Source of the DNA: Closterium sp. Naga37s-1
Lineage: Eukaryota; Streptophyta; Zygnematophyceae; Desmidiales; Closteriaceae
DNA: 64,000 nt
Direction: 5' to 3'
NCBI GenBank assembly: GCA_947471745.1
Contig: CANJKZ010000084.1
Location: 4,034,001-4,098,000, forward strand
Below are positions 30,569 to 40,495 of this stretch, piece after piece (position 1 is the first letter of the stretch; each line of letters opens with the position of its first letter). The notes under the pieces are model-generated. The model made no database searches. It saw only the letters and a program-made list of their open reading frames with translations, and had not been told where the DNA came from. A program made the position numbers and the translations under genes.

Positions 30569-30788
30569 TGTCAGAATGTATTTGTTGTTTAGCCTGCAGT
30601 GGGGTACTCTATGTGAGTACAACCCAATTTAGGGTTTGCTATTTGTATCCCAACTTCATATAGTGAAACCCCTCATTCTCCTTTCCAATTCTCTCGACAC
30701 TCAATCCTCTCGACACTCAATCCTCTCGACACTCAATCCTCTCGACACTCACTAGCCATGGCTCCTAAGTCACGCTAGGATTCTAACA
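30569..30788 (+). repeat. 3' LTR of element N (220 bp)
   Basis: As the 5' LTR, but with four rather than two AATCCTCTCGACACTC-type units and without the CTAAGTCACGCTAGGAT duplication. The LTR pair thus differs mostly by tandem-repeat copy number. Confidence 0.9.
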
Positions 30789-30793
30789 GGACA

Positions 30794-31264
30794 TGCGCCA
30801 TGGGGTGCAACAGAGCCCTGACGCAGGTCTCTCAAGCGCCTCACCATGACACCAAAATACTGTTGCACAGCCAAGGACACGCCACTGCACATCTCCCATC
30901 TCCTTATATCCTCCCATATCAACACATCCCCCAACCCAGCATGCTCCATACGTCAGCATGTTCCACGTAAGAAAGACCCCTTAGCTCGGGTCGTAGCAGA
31001 GCAGTGGAGCAAGTATCAAGAGCCTTAAAATGGGAACAATGCAGTCCCATCCAAGCAAGAGCATACACCACACTGCAGCATATCCCACCTCACCTAGTGA
31101 TGCAGCAGAGCAGTACAGCAGGTCTCAAGAGCCTCAACATGAGAATAATGCAGTACCATCCAAGCAAGAGAATACACAACACTGCAGAAAATTCCACCTT
31201 ACCTCGTGACACAACAGAGCACTAGAGCAAGTCTCAAGAGCCTCAACATGATATCGCAATGCGG
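30794..31264. repeat. Degenerate 109-bp tandem repeat
   Basis: CAGAGCAGTGGAGCAAGT-like units recur at 30997, 31106 and 31215, exactly 109 bp apart, each followed by CTCAAGAGCCT and GCAGTACCATCCAAGCAAGA blocks. A weaker copy lies near 30811. It is a short satellite remnant between N and the gypsy remnant, with no coding frame of note. Confidence 0.7.
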
Positions 31265-31312
31265 TCACACCACTCTGGTTCATCCTGTACGGAAACAGGT
31301 GGCGGTGGCGGT
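31265..31312 (-). pseudogene. Gypsy F tail, start of chromodomain linker
   Basis: If element E is removed, the minus-strand reading runs from 38507 into this piece and gives a proline run followed by VSVQDEPEW. That resembles the PEWEVE opening of a Ty3/gypsy integrase chromodomain. Homology stops a few residues later. The segment ends with the GCGGT duplication (31308-31312). Confidence 0.5.
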
Positions 31313-32079
31313 TGTTGATGCAACCCTACGGTTTGCATTCGGCCTGTTGTCCGCGTGCGTGCATGCGTATGTGCATGGAATGGTATGAAGGCATGAGATA
31401 ATATATATTTCATGCTTACAATAGTGTGTGAATGATGAGGCATGATTTTTAATGTGTCTAGTCGCGTGTGACGTTGTCGTTTGCGTGTCGTGTGCAGTTT
31501 TCTATTTTGTCGTGTGTGGAACGTTCGGCGTGTTGCAGGTGTGCGCAGCAGACTTCCAAGAACTAAAAGAAGAATTAATCTTGAAGAACGAGAGCCTTGG
31601 TTTCAAGATTCAAGTGATTTCGAAACTCTCCAAAAGGGTAAACTTCAAGATAGTGAGAATAGTTACATTATAATGTGTACTGTAACATTTCTCTTAGTGT
31701 AGGCCCTTGTGGAGGGTAGTTTCGAGACCCTTCATGGTTGGGGACAGTGTGACACTGTTCCACATCACTGTACCTCGGCTCTTGGGGTTTGTGGAGGCTG
31801 GGAGTCATTCCCAACTCGTAACTCTTCCTAATTTGTGTTCTAAGACTATAGTGGCTGCCATAGTGCCGTTCGTTCAAACCAACGTTGTGTCGTCCATTCT
31901 TAATGAAATCGTGCGATCTAAATTGACTATTGTAGGCAATGTTAAGACGCTCTAGATCCAAGTTGAAAAAGGTCATTTGCAGCTGTGACCAGAACGCTAT
32001 GAACGTTTAAAGCCGCTATGCAGAAATCCGACCGTGCACTATATCTTTCGTTTTAGGCACATTCAAGCCTACTGTGACT
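31313..32079 (+). repeat. 5' LTR of element E, 3' end deleted
   Basis: TGTTGATGCAACC onward, equal to the family 2 LTR up to GTGACT. It then joins directly to gag leader (TGAGGAAAGGGGTGG), which is partly duplicated. The deletion removes the PBS that element I keeps. Confidence 0.85.
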
Positions 32080-32090
32080 TGAGGAAAGGG

Positions 32091-32885
32091 GTGGCTGGAC
32101 CTGAGGAAAAGGGTGGCAAAGGTGCAGTGGAGAAGCCCAAGCTCAAGGCCAACCCCGTGATTCAGCCATGGCGCCCGTGCAACCAAGTCTTGGCCCACCT
32201 AAGGACGAACCTAGGGTGTTTGGGCTTGACAAGTTCAATGGCGACAACTTCGCTGAATCGTCCTTCAAAATGGAGAACGTATTTGACCACTATGACCTGC
32301 TGGAGGTGATGGAAAGAACGGAGAAGCACCCCGAGAATGACCCGGAGAAGAGCCCGTGGGTGCGGAAGAGCGCACAAGGCTATCTCCTACTTGGGCAAGT
32401 GTTGGGGAGCGGCCAAATCCGTCACATCAAGCCATTCCAGCGTGAACCAGAGAAGGGACCAAAGGTATGGGCTGCTCTCAAAGGTGTACATGCTTCTGCA
32501 ACAGCGGCGGAAGCGGTGGTGTTGGAGCGGCAAATGGCGGCACTACGAATTGAAGAAGATGAATCGGTTGAAGATGGGATGCAGAAACTCTTCGACTTGT
32601 TGATGCGGCTTGAAGGAGCGGATCTCAACTATAGTGAGCTCCAAAAGAAGACCAAGTTTCTGGCCTTACTCCCAGAGTCATGGTCCTCACTCATCATCAA
32701 CCTCAATCGTGACTAGCCCTGCCTCTTGCTTGAAGACGCGAAGCGAGCAATCCTTCAAGAGGATTTCCGCCGCCGTGAGTTGGGGGGTTCGGATGGCGCC
32801 GGGGCAGCAAGCATCGGCCGGGGATATGGTCGTGGAAGGGGTAGAGGACGAGGAGGAGGAAGGTTTGGAGGCAGCAACTACAATG
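32091..32885 (+). pseudogene. Element E gag, N-terminal part
   Basis: Open from 32168 to 32716. RVFGLDKFNGDNFAESSFKMENVFDHYDLLEVM, in short runs, is a UBN2/DUF4219-type copia gag start. KVWAALKGVHASATAAE and ESWSSLIINLNRD follow, then a TAG (32714-32716) where element I has Leu. The frame continues as AILQEDFRRREL into RGGG repeats until the solo LTR. The native initiator (seen in I as MAGPEERGG) is GTG here at 32091. It would assemble virus-like particles and bind RNA. Confidence 0.75.
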
Positions 32886-33705
32886 TGTTATAGTCACAAT
32901 AGGCTTGAATGTGCCTAAAACGAAAGATAGAGAGCACAGACGGATTTCTGCACAGCGGCTTCAAACGTTGATAGCGTTCTGCTCACAGCTGCAAATGACC
33001 TGATTCAAATTGGATCTGGAGCGTCTTTACGTCGTCTACAATTAGCAATTTATATTGCACGATTTGATAAAGAATTGACGATACAGCGTCAGTTTGAACG
33101 AATGGTACTATGGCAGCCACTATAGTCTTAGAACACAAGATAGGAAGAGTTACGAGTTGGGAATGACTCCCAGCTCCTACAAACCCCAAGAGCCGAGGTA
33201 CAGTGATGTGGAACAGTGCCACACTGTCCCCAACCACGAAGGGTCTCGAAACTACCCTTCACTAGGGCCTACACCAAGTGAAATGTTACACTACACAAAG
33301 TAATGTAACTATCTTCAATATCTTGAGGTGTACCCTTTTTGGCAAGCTTCGAAATCACTTGAGGCTTGACACCAAGGCTCGGGCTCTTCATCACAAACTC
33401 ATCCTTGAGTTCTTGATGGGTCTGCTGCACACACCTGCGACACGCCGAACGTTCGACACAGGACAAAATAGAAACCGCGCACGACAAAATAAAAACCGCG
33501 CGCGAGACACAAACGACCGCGTAACACGCGTCTAGCGATAACTCGCTATTGACTCGACACACACACTCGACATCATGACTCAACATTCACACACAATTAT
33601 AAGCATGAAATATATATTATCCCATGCCCTCATACCATTCCATACACACACACATTCACGCACACGGACAACAAGCCGAGTGCAAACCGTAGGGTTGCAC
33701 CAACA
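32886..33705 (-). repeat. Solo LTR of family 2 inside element E (820 bp)
   Basis: TGTTATAGTCACAA to GGGTTGCACCAACA with a perfect CAATG duplication at 32881-32885 and 33706-33710, which fixes the LTR ends. It interrupts E gag between its RGG repeats and its zinc knuckle. It carries the GACAAAATARAAACCGCGC direct duplication also found in the J LTR, so it belongs to that subfamily. Confidence 0.93.
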
Positions 33706-33710
33706 CAATG

Positions 33711-34080
33711 GAGGCCGCGGAAGTGGCAGCTATGGCAATGACAACAAGAGCTACGGACGCGGTCGCGGACGGTTCGACGGCGAGTGCCATTTTTGCCACA
33801 AGAGCAGACACATGTGGCCTCGATTGCTACAAAATCCCTGATGGATGGACTCCTGCTCAAGGCCAAGAGGGTAGAGGAGCAGGGGGAGGGAGAGGAAGAG
33901 GCCGTGGAGGCCGTGACGGTCGTGGAGGTGGAGCTGCAAAACATGAAGAGTGGAGATAACGACAACGACTCGAGCGACGATTGGTTCCCGGGTTAATTCT
34001 TCTTCGTCTCAACGCAATCATCGGCTGGACCAGAGAAGGTGGAAGGCTTTGAGGAGCCTGCACCAGGTGACCCTACACTC
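33711..34080 (+). pseudogene. Element E gag C-terminus with CCHC knuckle
   Basis: RGRFDGECHFCHKSRHMW then, after a frame change near 33820, CYKIPDGWTPAQGQEG. This is a canonical C-X2-C-X4-H-X4-C knuckle broken by the shift. An RGRGRGG tract follows and leads to the protease frame. Confidence 0.7.
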
Positions 34081-36130
34081 TCTCGACTATTGGGTGATCG
34101 ATAGCGGCGCTACCCATAGCATGACACCTCGTGCGGACTTGCTCACCGAACTTGAACCGTCACCGGTGAAGCATGTCACATCGGCTTTGGGGCAGCGAGA
34201 AGAGGTGAAAGGCATGAGCAAGGCCATGTTTAAAGGTATTGATAGGAAGATGGTGGGCTTCAAGAACGTTTTTTTAGTGCCCAACCTTGCTGCGAACCTG
34301 ATTTCCGTGCAGCGATTGCAAAAGGTCGGCATGGACACGAGCTCAAAGGGAGCCAAGGCCTACACCGAAAGGCTTGGCAAGCGGATTCTTTAGGACCTTC
34401 ACAAAGACAAGGATGTCTACAACGAGATGTGGCAGATCCCTGTGGTCCCAATGCCTAAGGAGAGGCAAGTGGCAGCAAGCGTCAGCACCAAGGGTGAAGC
34501 GGTTGGTAGCGGCGACGGCGATGTCATCAAGGAGAAAGAGTCCAAGAAGTGCAATCTTGGAGGGACCAGCAAGCAGTGTGAGCATAAGGAGAGTGGTGAA
34601 GCAGCCAAGGAGCAGCAAAAGGGTGAGAAGAACCCCGAGGAAGTAGCGGAGGAGGAGTACGGAGAGAGCATGTGGGGCACTATTGCGAGTGCGGCATTCA
34701 ACAATCCGACTTCGGCTACGGGGGAGTGTGATTGGTTGACTTTGCATCGGCGCATGGGGCATGTGGCTCTGCCTATTTTGCAGCACCTATTGAAGGAAGA
34801 GATGGTTGCTGGCATACGTGTGAAGGGGGAGCCCAATGAGGTACTTGGTTGCCCGACATGCATGCAAGCCAAGTTCTCCCGATTCCCGTTCTCTAGCTCG
34901 GAGGCAATGGCTAAGAGGCCACTGGATGAGGTGGTGATGGATGTAGTGGCCCCCTTGAAGCTTGGAGCTGCTGGAGCAGAGTACTTCCTCACCATTGTGG
35001 ATGTCTACACCCACATGACCTGGGTGTATATGCTCTCCAAGAAGAGCGACGTGGCTGAAACGGTGAAGATCGATTGGTTGCCGATGGTGGAGCGGCAACA
35101 AGACCTTCTAGTGAAAGCAATTCGCACTGATCAAGGGTGAGAGTTCCTGAGCAAGGACTTCTCTATGTGGCTGAATAAGAATGGCATAAAGCACTCCATT
35201 ACCATGCCATACTCCCCTGCAATGAACGGCATCGCCGAGCGAGCGAACCGCACAATCATGGAGACGGCGCGCGGGTTGCTCATTGAAGCCGGGTTACCCG
35301 ATTACTTTTGGCCTGATGCGGTGCGGACTGCGTGTGTGGCTAAGAACAGAGCCTTGACTCATGTGGGAGCAGACAAATGGGTGCCTTATGTGGAGTGGAT
35401 TGGAAGGAAGCCAAAGGTGGATATGCTTCGGGTGTTCGAGTGCATGTGCATGGTGCTCGTGCCTAAGCATCTTCGGCACAAAAAGCTTGGTGCCAAGGCG
35501 ATATGGGGTGTGCACTTGGGCATGGCTCAAAACACGAAGGGATGGCTTGTTTGGGACCCATTCACCAAGAAGTTCTTGGTGAGCAGGGACTGTGAATTCA
35601 TGGAAAACCTCATTTACAAGGATAGAAAGGCGGAGAATGAGGCGAAGATAGGCGTGCGGTTTAGGGAGGTGAAGAGTTCCGGCTTGGAGCATGTGGAGCT
35701 GCCTTTGGAGCTGAGCAGTGGCAGCACCACTACAATGCAATCTTCCTTCGTGAATGGGGGAGAGGAGGCCAAGGATGCAGAGGAAGAAGGGGAGGAGGTG
35801 CAGCAAGTGAGCGAGCGTGCACCGACACTTCCTTCTCGCACTACGTGTGCTCCACGGATCCGAGTCACCCCGCAGCAACGCCAAGGCCTTCATGTCCCTG
35901 TAGCTGAGGAGGAAGGAAGGGGAAAGAGGAGAATTCAAGCCCCTAATAGGCTGACCTATGACGCACCGGGAAAGCCAGCCAAGTCAGCTCTGGCCGGAGC
36001 GGCACTTATGGTTGGAGATGACGAGGAGAGTGACTACGAGGAGTGTGCCTTCGCGTTCTTCTCTCCGGTGGAGATGCCGGGGGAACCAGCAACTCTCAAG
36101 GAGGCCTTGGAGAGTAGTGATCCTGAGGAG
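34081..36130 (+). pseudogene. Element E protease and integrase
   Basis: Protease YWVIDSGATHSMT with LVPNLAANLISVQRL. A TAG at 34391-34393 replaces the Trp of RIL-W. GAG_pre-integrase WLTLHRRMGHVALPIL and GCPTCMQAKFSR follow. Integrase: VVMDVVAPLK, then LVKAIRTDQG and a TGA (35138-35140) within what is DRGGEF in element I, then MNGIAERANRT. The C-terminal part and the linker (TPQQRQGLHVP) run to 36130. All pieces are in one frame, so the damage is nonsense changes rather than shifts. Confidence 0.82.
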
Positions 36131-37665
36131 TGGAAGAAGGCAATGGAGAGTGAGCTGAAGAGCATTGAGGAGAACGACATGTGGGAATTGGTGGAGCTAC
36201 CGGAGGGGCGTAAGGCGATTACGTCCAAGTGGCTCTTCAAGATCAAGTCCGACGCCGACGGCAAAATCGAGCGCTACAAGTCTAGGCTTGGGGCCAAGGG
36301 GTACCAGAAGAAGGAGAAGGTGGAATATAAGGAGATGTTTGCTCCTGTGGTGAGACCGACGACGCTGCGAACCCTGCTCGCGGGAGCTACCATCGAAGGA
36401 TGGGTGGTGAAACAAATGGATGTGACAACAACATTCCTCAATGGCGTCCTAGACTAGGAGATCTTGATGGCGCAGCCAGAGGGGTTTGATGATGGTAGTG
36501 GCAGAGTGTGGAAGCTGAAGAAGGCGCTCTATGGGCTCAAGCAAGCCCCTAGGCAGTGGTACTTGAAGCTGCGTGAAGTCTTGGAGGAGATCGGGTTCAC
36601 TCCCTCATCTGCCGATCATTCCTTGTTCATGCTTGGCGAGGGGAAACAGAGGAGTTTCATGGTGGTTTATGTGGATGACATCCTCATTTTCTCACCCTCC
36701 TCTGACCTTGTGAAGGAGGTGATGCTGAAGCTTCAAGACAAGTTCAAGTGCAAGGCCCTTGGTGATGTGAGCTTCTACCTCAGGCTCCACATCGAACGAG
36801 ATGTGGAGAAACGGTGTATGCGTGTGCACCAACGGAAGTTCCTGGAGGACTTGGCTGCAACCTTTGGGCAGATTGATGGCCATGTGGATACTCCATTTCC
36901 TTCTGGGTTTAAGTGTGTGAAGGGACCAGAGGAGGAGAGTGTTGGCGAAGAGGAGAGGCGCAGTTTTCACTCGTTGGTGGGCAGCCTCATGTACGCGGCG
37001 GTAAACACCCGACCAGACGTCGCCTTGCTACCGGGCAGCTGGCTAGGGTTGTTCAATGCCCTAATGAGGAGCAGGTAGCAGTTGGAATGAGGGTGGCCAA
37101 GTATCTTGGCCAAACAGCGACGGTTGGACTGCAATACTCAGCGGCGGCACAAAGGCGTCAAAAGGGCGCGGATGGTGTTGAACCCGGGCGTTTGTTCCTG
37201 ACAGCCTTTTCCGATTCCTCTTATGCATCAGAACAGGAGGACATGACAAGTGTGGGAGGCTTCATTTGCTGTGTTGGTGGAGGCCCAACTGCTTGGGAGA
37301 GCAAGAAGCAGGTGGACCAAGCATTGAGCACGGTGGAGTCAGAGTACATGGCACTCTTCCGTGCCGTACGGGGGATTGTGTGGCAGCGGCGTTTGTTGGC
37401 TGAATTGGGGGAGAAGCAGCAAGGACCTACCCCACTCTACTGTGACAGCAAGGTCGCCATTTCTCTTGCTAAGAACCCTATGTTGCATGGCCTCACGAAG
37501 CACATGAGGGTGAAATGGCATTGGACGAGGAGCATGGTGGCCGCGGGTGAAGTTGAGTTGCACTACGCGAAGACGACGGGGCAGCCAGCTGACATGATGA
37601 CCAAGAGGATGGTGGAGCAGCAGCATTGGAAGTGTTGCAAGCTGCTTGGGATGGCCCTGAACTGA
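36131..37665 (+). pseudogene. Element E reverse transcriptase and RNase H
   Basis: EEWKKAMESELKSIEEND starts RT; KWLFKIKSDADGKIERYKS and MDVTTTFLNGVL precede a TAG (36455-36457). KKALYGLKQAPRQWY and the catalytic VVYVDDILIFS (about 36665-36695) follow. A 1-bp deletion near 37023 changes frame. RNase H then gives SKKQVDQALSTVESEYMALF, YCDSKVAISLAKNP and the end KLLGMALN. Confidence 0.85.
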
Positions 37666-37703
37666 GAGAACCAGATCCTAAGGCCAACATGAGAGGGGGA
37701 GTT

Positions 37704-38501
37704 TATTGGTGCAACCCTACGGTTTGCATTCGGCTTGTTGTCTGTGTGCGTGCATGCGTGTGTGCATGGAATGGTATGAGGGCATGAGATAATATATATT
37801 TAATGCTTACAATAGTGTGTGAATGATGATGCATGATTTTGAATGTGTGTTGCGAGTCAGTAGCGAGTTATCGCTAGTCGCGTGTCACGTCGTCGTTTGC
37901 GTGTTGTGTGCGGTGTTCTATTTTGTCGTGTGTGGAACGTTCGGCGTGTCGCAGGTGTGTGCAACAGACTTCCAAGAACTCAAGGAAGAAATTATCTTGA
38001 AGAACCAGAGCCTTAGTTTCAAGATTCAAGTGATTTCAAAACTCTCCAAAAGGGTAAACTTCAAGATAGTGAGAACATTTACTTTACAATGTGTAGTGTA
38101 ACGTTTCTCTTGGTGTAGGCCCTTGTGGAGGGTAGTTTCGAGAACCGTCATGGTTGGGGACAGTGTGACACTGTTCCAAATCATTGTACCTCGGCTCTTG
38201 GGGTTTGTAGAGGTTGGGAGTCATTCCCAACTCGTTACTCTTCCTAATTTGTGTTCTAGGACTATAGTGGCTGCCATAGTGCCGTTTGTTCAAACCAATG
38301 TTGTGTCGTCCATTCTTAATAAAATTGTGCGATCTAAATTGACTATTGTAGGCAACGTTAAGACGCTCCAGATCCAAGTTGAATCAGGTCATTTGGAGCT
38401 GTGACCAGAACGCTATGAACGTTTAAAGCTGCTGTGATGATATCCGACTGTGCACTCTATCTTTCGTTTTAGGCACATTCAAGCCTACAGTGACTATAAC
38501 A
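37704..38501 (+). repeat. 3' LTR of element E (798 bp)
   Basis: Starts TATTGGTGCAACC (TG changed to TA) after a purine tract and ends GACTATAACA. GCGGT follows. A TATA-like ATAATATATATTT lies near 37789. Confidence 0.9.
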
Positions 38502-38506
38502 GCGGT

Positions 38507-40495
38507 AGCTGACGTCCAGTACTGTTGGTTGGGTTCCTTGTAGGGCTTCATTAGCTGAATATGAAAAGCTTTGTGAAGCTTCCACGTAGTAGGTAAGCGC
38601 AAGCGGAATATTACTAGTGTCACCATGGTCTCAGCGCGAAAAGGACCACTGAAGCGAGGCCGGAGCTTGGACAAAAGATGAGACCAGTCTAAAACAACAT
38701 GATCTCTGACTGCTACTGAGTGATCACGTTGCTGTCGATCTGCATATTGCTTCTCGGAGTTCCGTATAGTGGTGAGATGTCGCTGAGTCTTCTCCTATAG
38801 CTGCTACATAGTGGTGACGAAGTCATGTGCGGCTCGGATGTGTCCTGGTGTGGTTGGCTGCTGTGGTGTGGTAGATTCATGTCCGTAGCACAGGAAGAAA
38901 GGTGACTTCCCTGTGGCCGCGTGTGAAGCGTTGTTGTAAGCAAACTCTAGGGTCCGTAATTGTAGATCCCAGTGGCTGATGTCGTCTTTGCATGCTGTAC
39001 GCATTAGCTCCACCACCTGATTGAGTCGCTCCGTCTTTCCGTCAGTCTGGGGGTGGTATGCCGAAGACATTGCAAGTTGTGTCCCCAACAAACCCATGAG
39101 TTCCCTCCAGAACTTACTAGTCAAATTTGGGTCTATGTCCAATATGAGTGTGGCGGGAATGCCGTGGATGGTGACGATGTAGTCAAAGAAGAGGCGTGCT
39201 GTAGCTTCAGCTGTAGCCGTGGTGTTGGTTGGGATGAGGTGTCCCATTTTAGAGAATTTATCGACCACTACGAGTATAGCATCATGCCCTCGTGTGGTCG
39301 ATGGCAGTCTAGTGATGAAGTCTAGACTGACAACTTGCCATGGCTGCTCCGGTATGGGTAGAGGCTGAAGCAATACGACTTTTTTCTGCTTGCTACTGTT
39401 CACCCGCTGGCACGAGTCGCGCAAGGTGACGAACTGCTGCACATCCATTGCCATCCGGGGCCAGTAGTAATACTTTGCTATTCTTGCAAGGGTTTTGTTA
39501 CTTCCGAAGTGACCCGCATACTTCCACATCGTGGAACTCCTCCAGTAGGATCTGTCGGAGTGGGGCGTAGTTTGGAACCCAATTTTTTCTTGAACCCTTC
39601 CGTACTGCTAAGGGTGGATTCTTGTCCTCGTGTCATCCGGCCTTGTGTCATCCTGACATGTGGGACCACTCAAATGTGCTGCGTCGGATGACCCAAAGTC
39701 GAGTCGGAAAACCCTTGGCACGGGAAAAAAAAAAATTCGGATGACACGAAGTGCGGATGACATGAAGTGAGGAATCTTCCCTAAGTCCTTCTCCCATTGT
39801 AGTAGTTTCTGCTTCTCTGCTGTAGCAATTTCTGCGTCCACTGAGTACCCATGTTGGAACAAGCCCTGGAGAAGGGGGTTCATCCCCTCGAGACGAATCC
39901 CTGCTACATGCCCGGGTCGGCTCAGTGCGTATGCTTTGTTGTGTAACCCTAGCGTGTAGATGATGTCGTAGTGAAAGTGTGTCTCGAGGAAGTCCATCCA
40001 CCGCACCTGTCGTCGTAAGAGCGTATGCTGCGACTTGATGTATTTGAGACTGCAGTGGTCGGTGTAGACAGTGGTCTTGGCCCCATGTAAGTAACACCTC
40101 CATGCTTTGAAGGCTGTGACAATTGCCAATGCTTCCTTGTAGCTTCTTACATAGATAAGCGATAGGTTGCAAACTGTGTCCGTGATCCTGCATCAGTACT
40201 GTTCCAACTGGCTGGTCAATAGTGTCTGCTTCCACCACATATTCTCTGTCCGGATCTGGTAGGATCAGTACTAGGGCGGAGGTCAGACCTTACTGTAGCT
40301 GCTCCATAGCTTGCTGGTAAGGAGTATCCCATTTATAGGGTGTATCCTTTTTCAGCAAGTTCGTCAGTGGTGTTGCTATCTTAGCGTGCTGTGGCACGAA
40401 CCTGTTGTAATAGTTGGCAAAGCCTAGGAACCCTTGCAACTTCTTGACGTTCTCAGAAACTTTCCAATTCTTGATGGCTTCGATTTGTTGCCAAC
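38507..40495 (-). pseudogene. Ty3/gypsy remnant F: RT end, RNase H and integrase
   Basis: Minus strand, right to left: QQIEAIKNW and FLGFANYYNRFVPQHAKIA (RT thumb, 40380-40490). RNase H follows: EADTIDQPVGTVLMQ, TVYTDHCSLKYI and RQVRWMDFLETHFHYDIIY. The zinc-binding domain is AKYYYWPRMAMDVQQFV. The integrase core is VVSLDFITRLPSTTRGHDAILVVVDKFSK in short runs, then SSAYHPQTDGKTERLNQVVE with the catalytic Glu. The C-terminal GPF region is LRPRFSGPF. A putative MITE interrupts it at 39628-39765, and stops and frame changes are frequent. Both ends are missing; element E splits it on the left. Confidence 0.85.
39628..39765. mobile_element. Possible MITE/foldback (138 bp) in gypsy F
   Basis: Imperfect inverted termini of about 28 bp. 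TCGTGTCATCCGGCCTTG at the left pairs with the reverse complement of the right end (TCATGTCATCCGCACTTC). Each end contains two TGTCATCC blocks. The interior has an A11 run. The reading of the surrounding gypsy polyprotein is interrupted exactly here. No clear target duplication is seen, so assignment as a transposon is tentative. Confidence 0.45.

Larger units (their letters stand above)
26198..30788 (+). mobile_element. Non-coding LTR retrotransposon N (family 1 relative)
   Basis: 5' LTR 26198-26408, PBS TGGTATTAAGAGC from 26409, PPT TATGGGGGTG before the 3' LTR 30569-30788. The flanking pentamers are GGATA (26193-26197) and GGACA (30789-30793), a duplication with one mismatch. The 4.2-kb interior contains no protease, integrase or RT motif in any frame; it is a succession of GC-rich repeats. 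Element N is therefore a large non-autonomous derivative, presumably mobilised by family 1 enzymes. This is inferred from the shared PBS-proximal GGGCCCACCACCT block and PPT. Confidence 0.88.
31313..38501 (+). mobile_element. Copia retrotransposon E (family 2)
   Basis: Plus-strand element with 5' LTR 31313-32079 (truncated), gag-pol, PPT GAGAGGGGGAGTT and 3' LTR 37704-38501. A perfect GCGGT duplication lies at 31308-31312 and 38502-38506. It inserted in gypsy F. The junction between LTR and leader has lost the LTR end (ATAACA), the whole PBS and the native gag start. Several stops and one frameshift disrupt pol. A solo LTR sits inside its gag. Confidence 0.93.
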
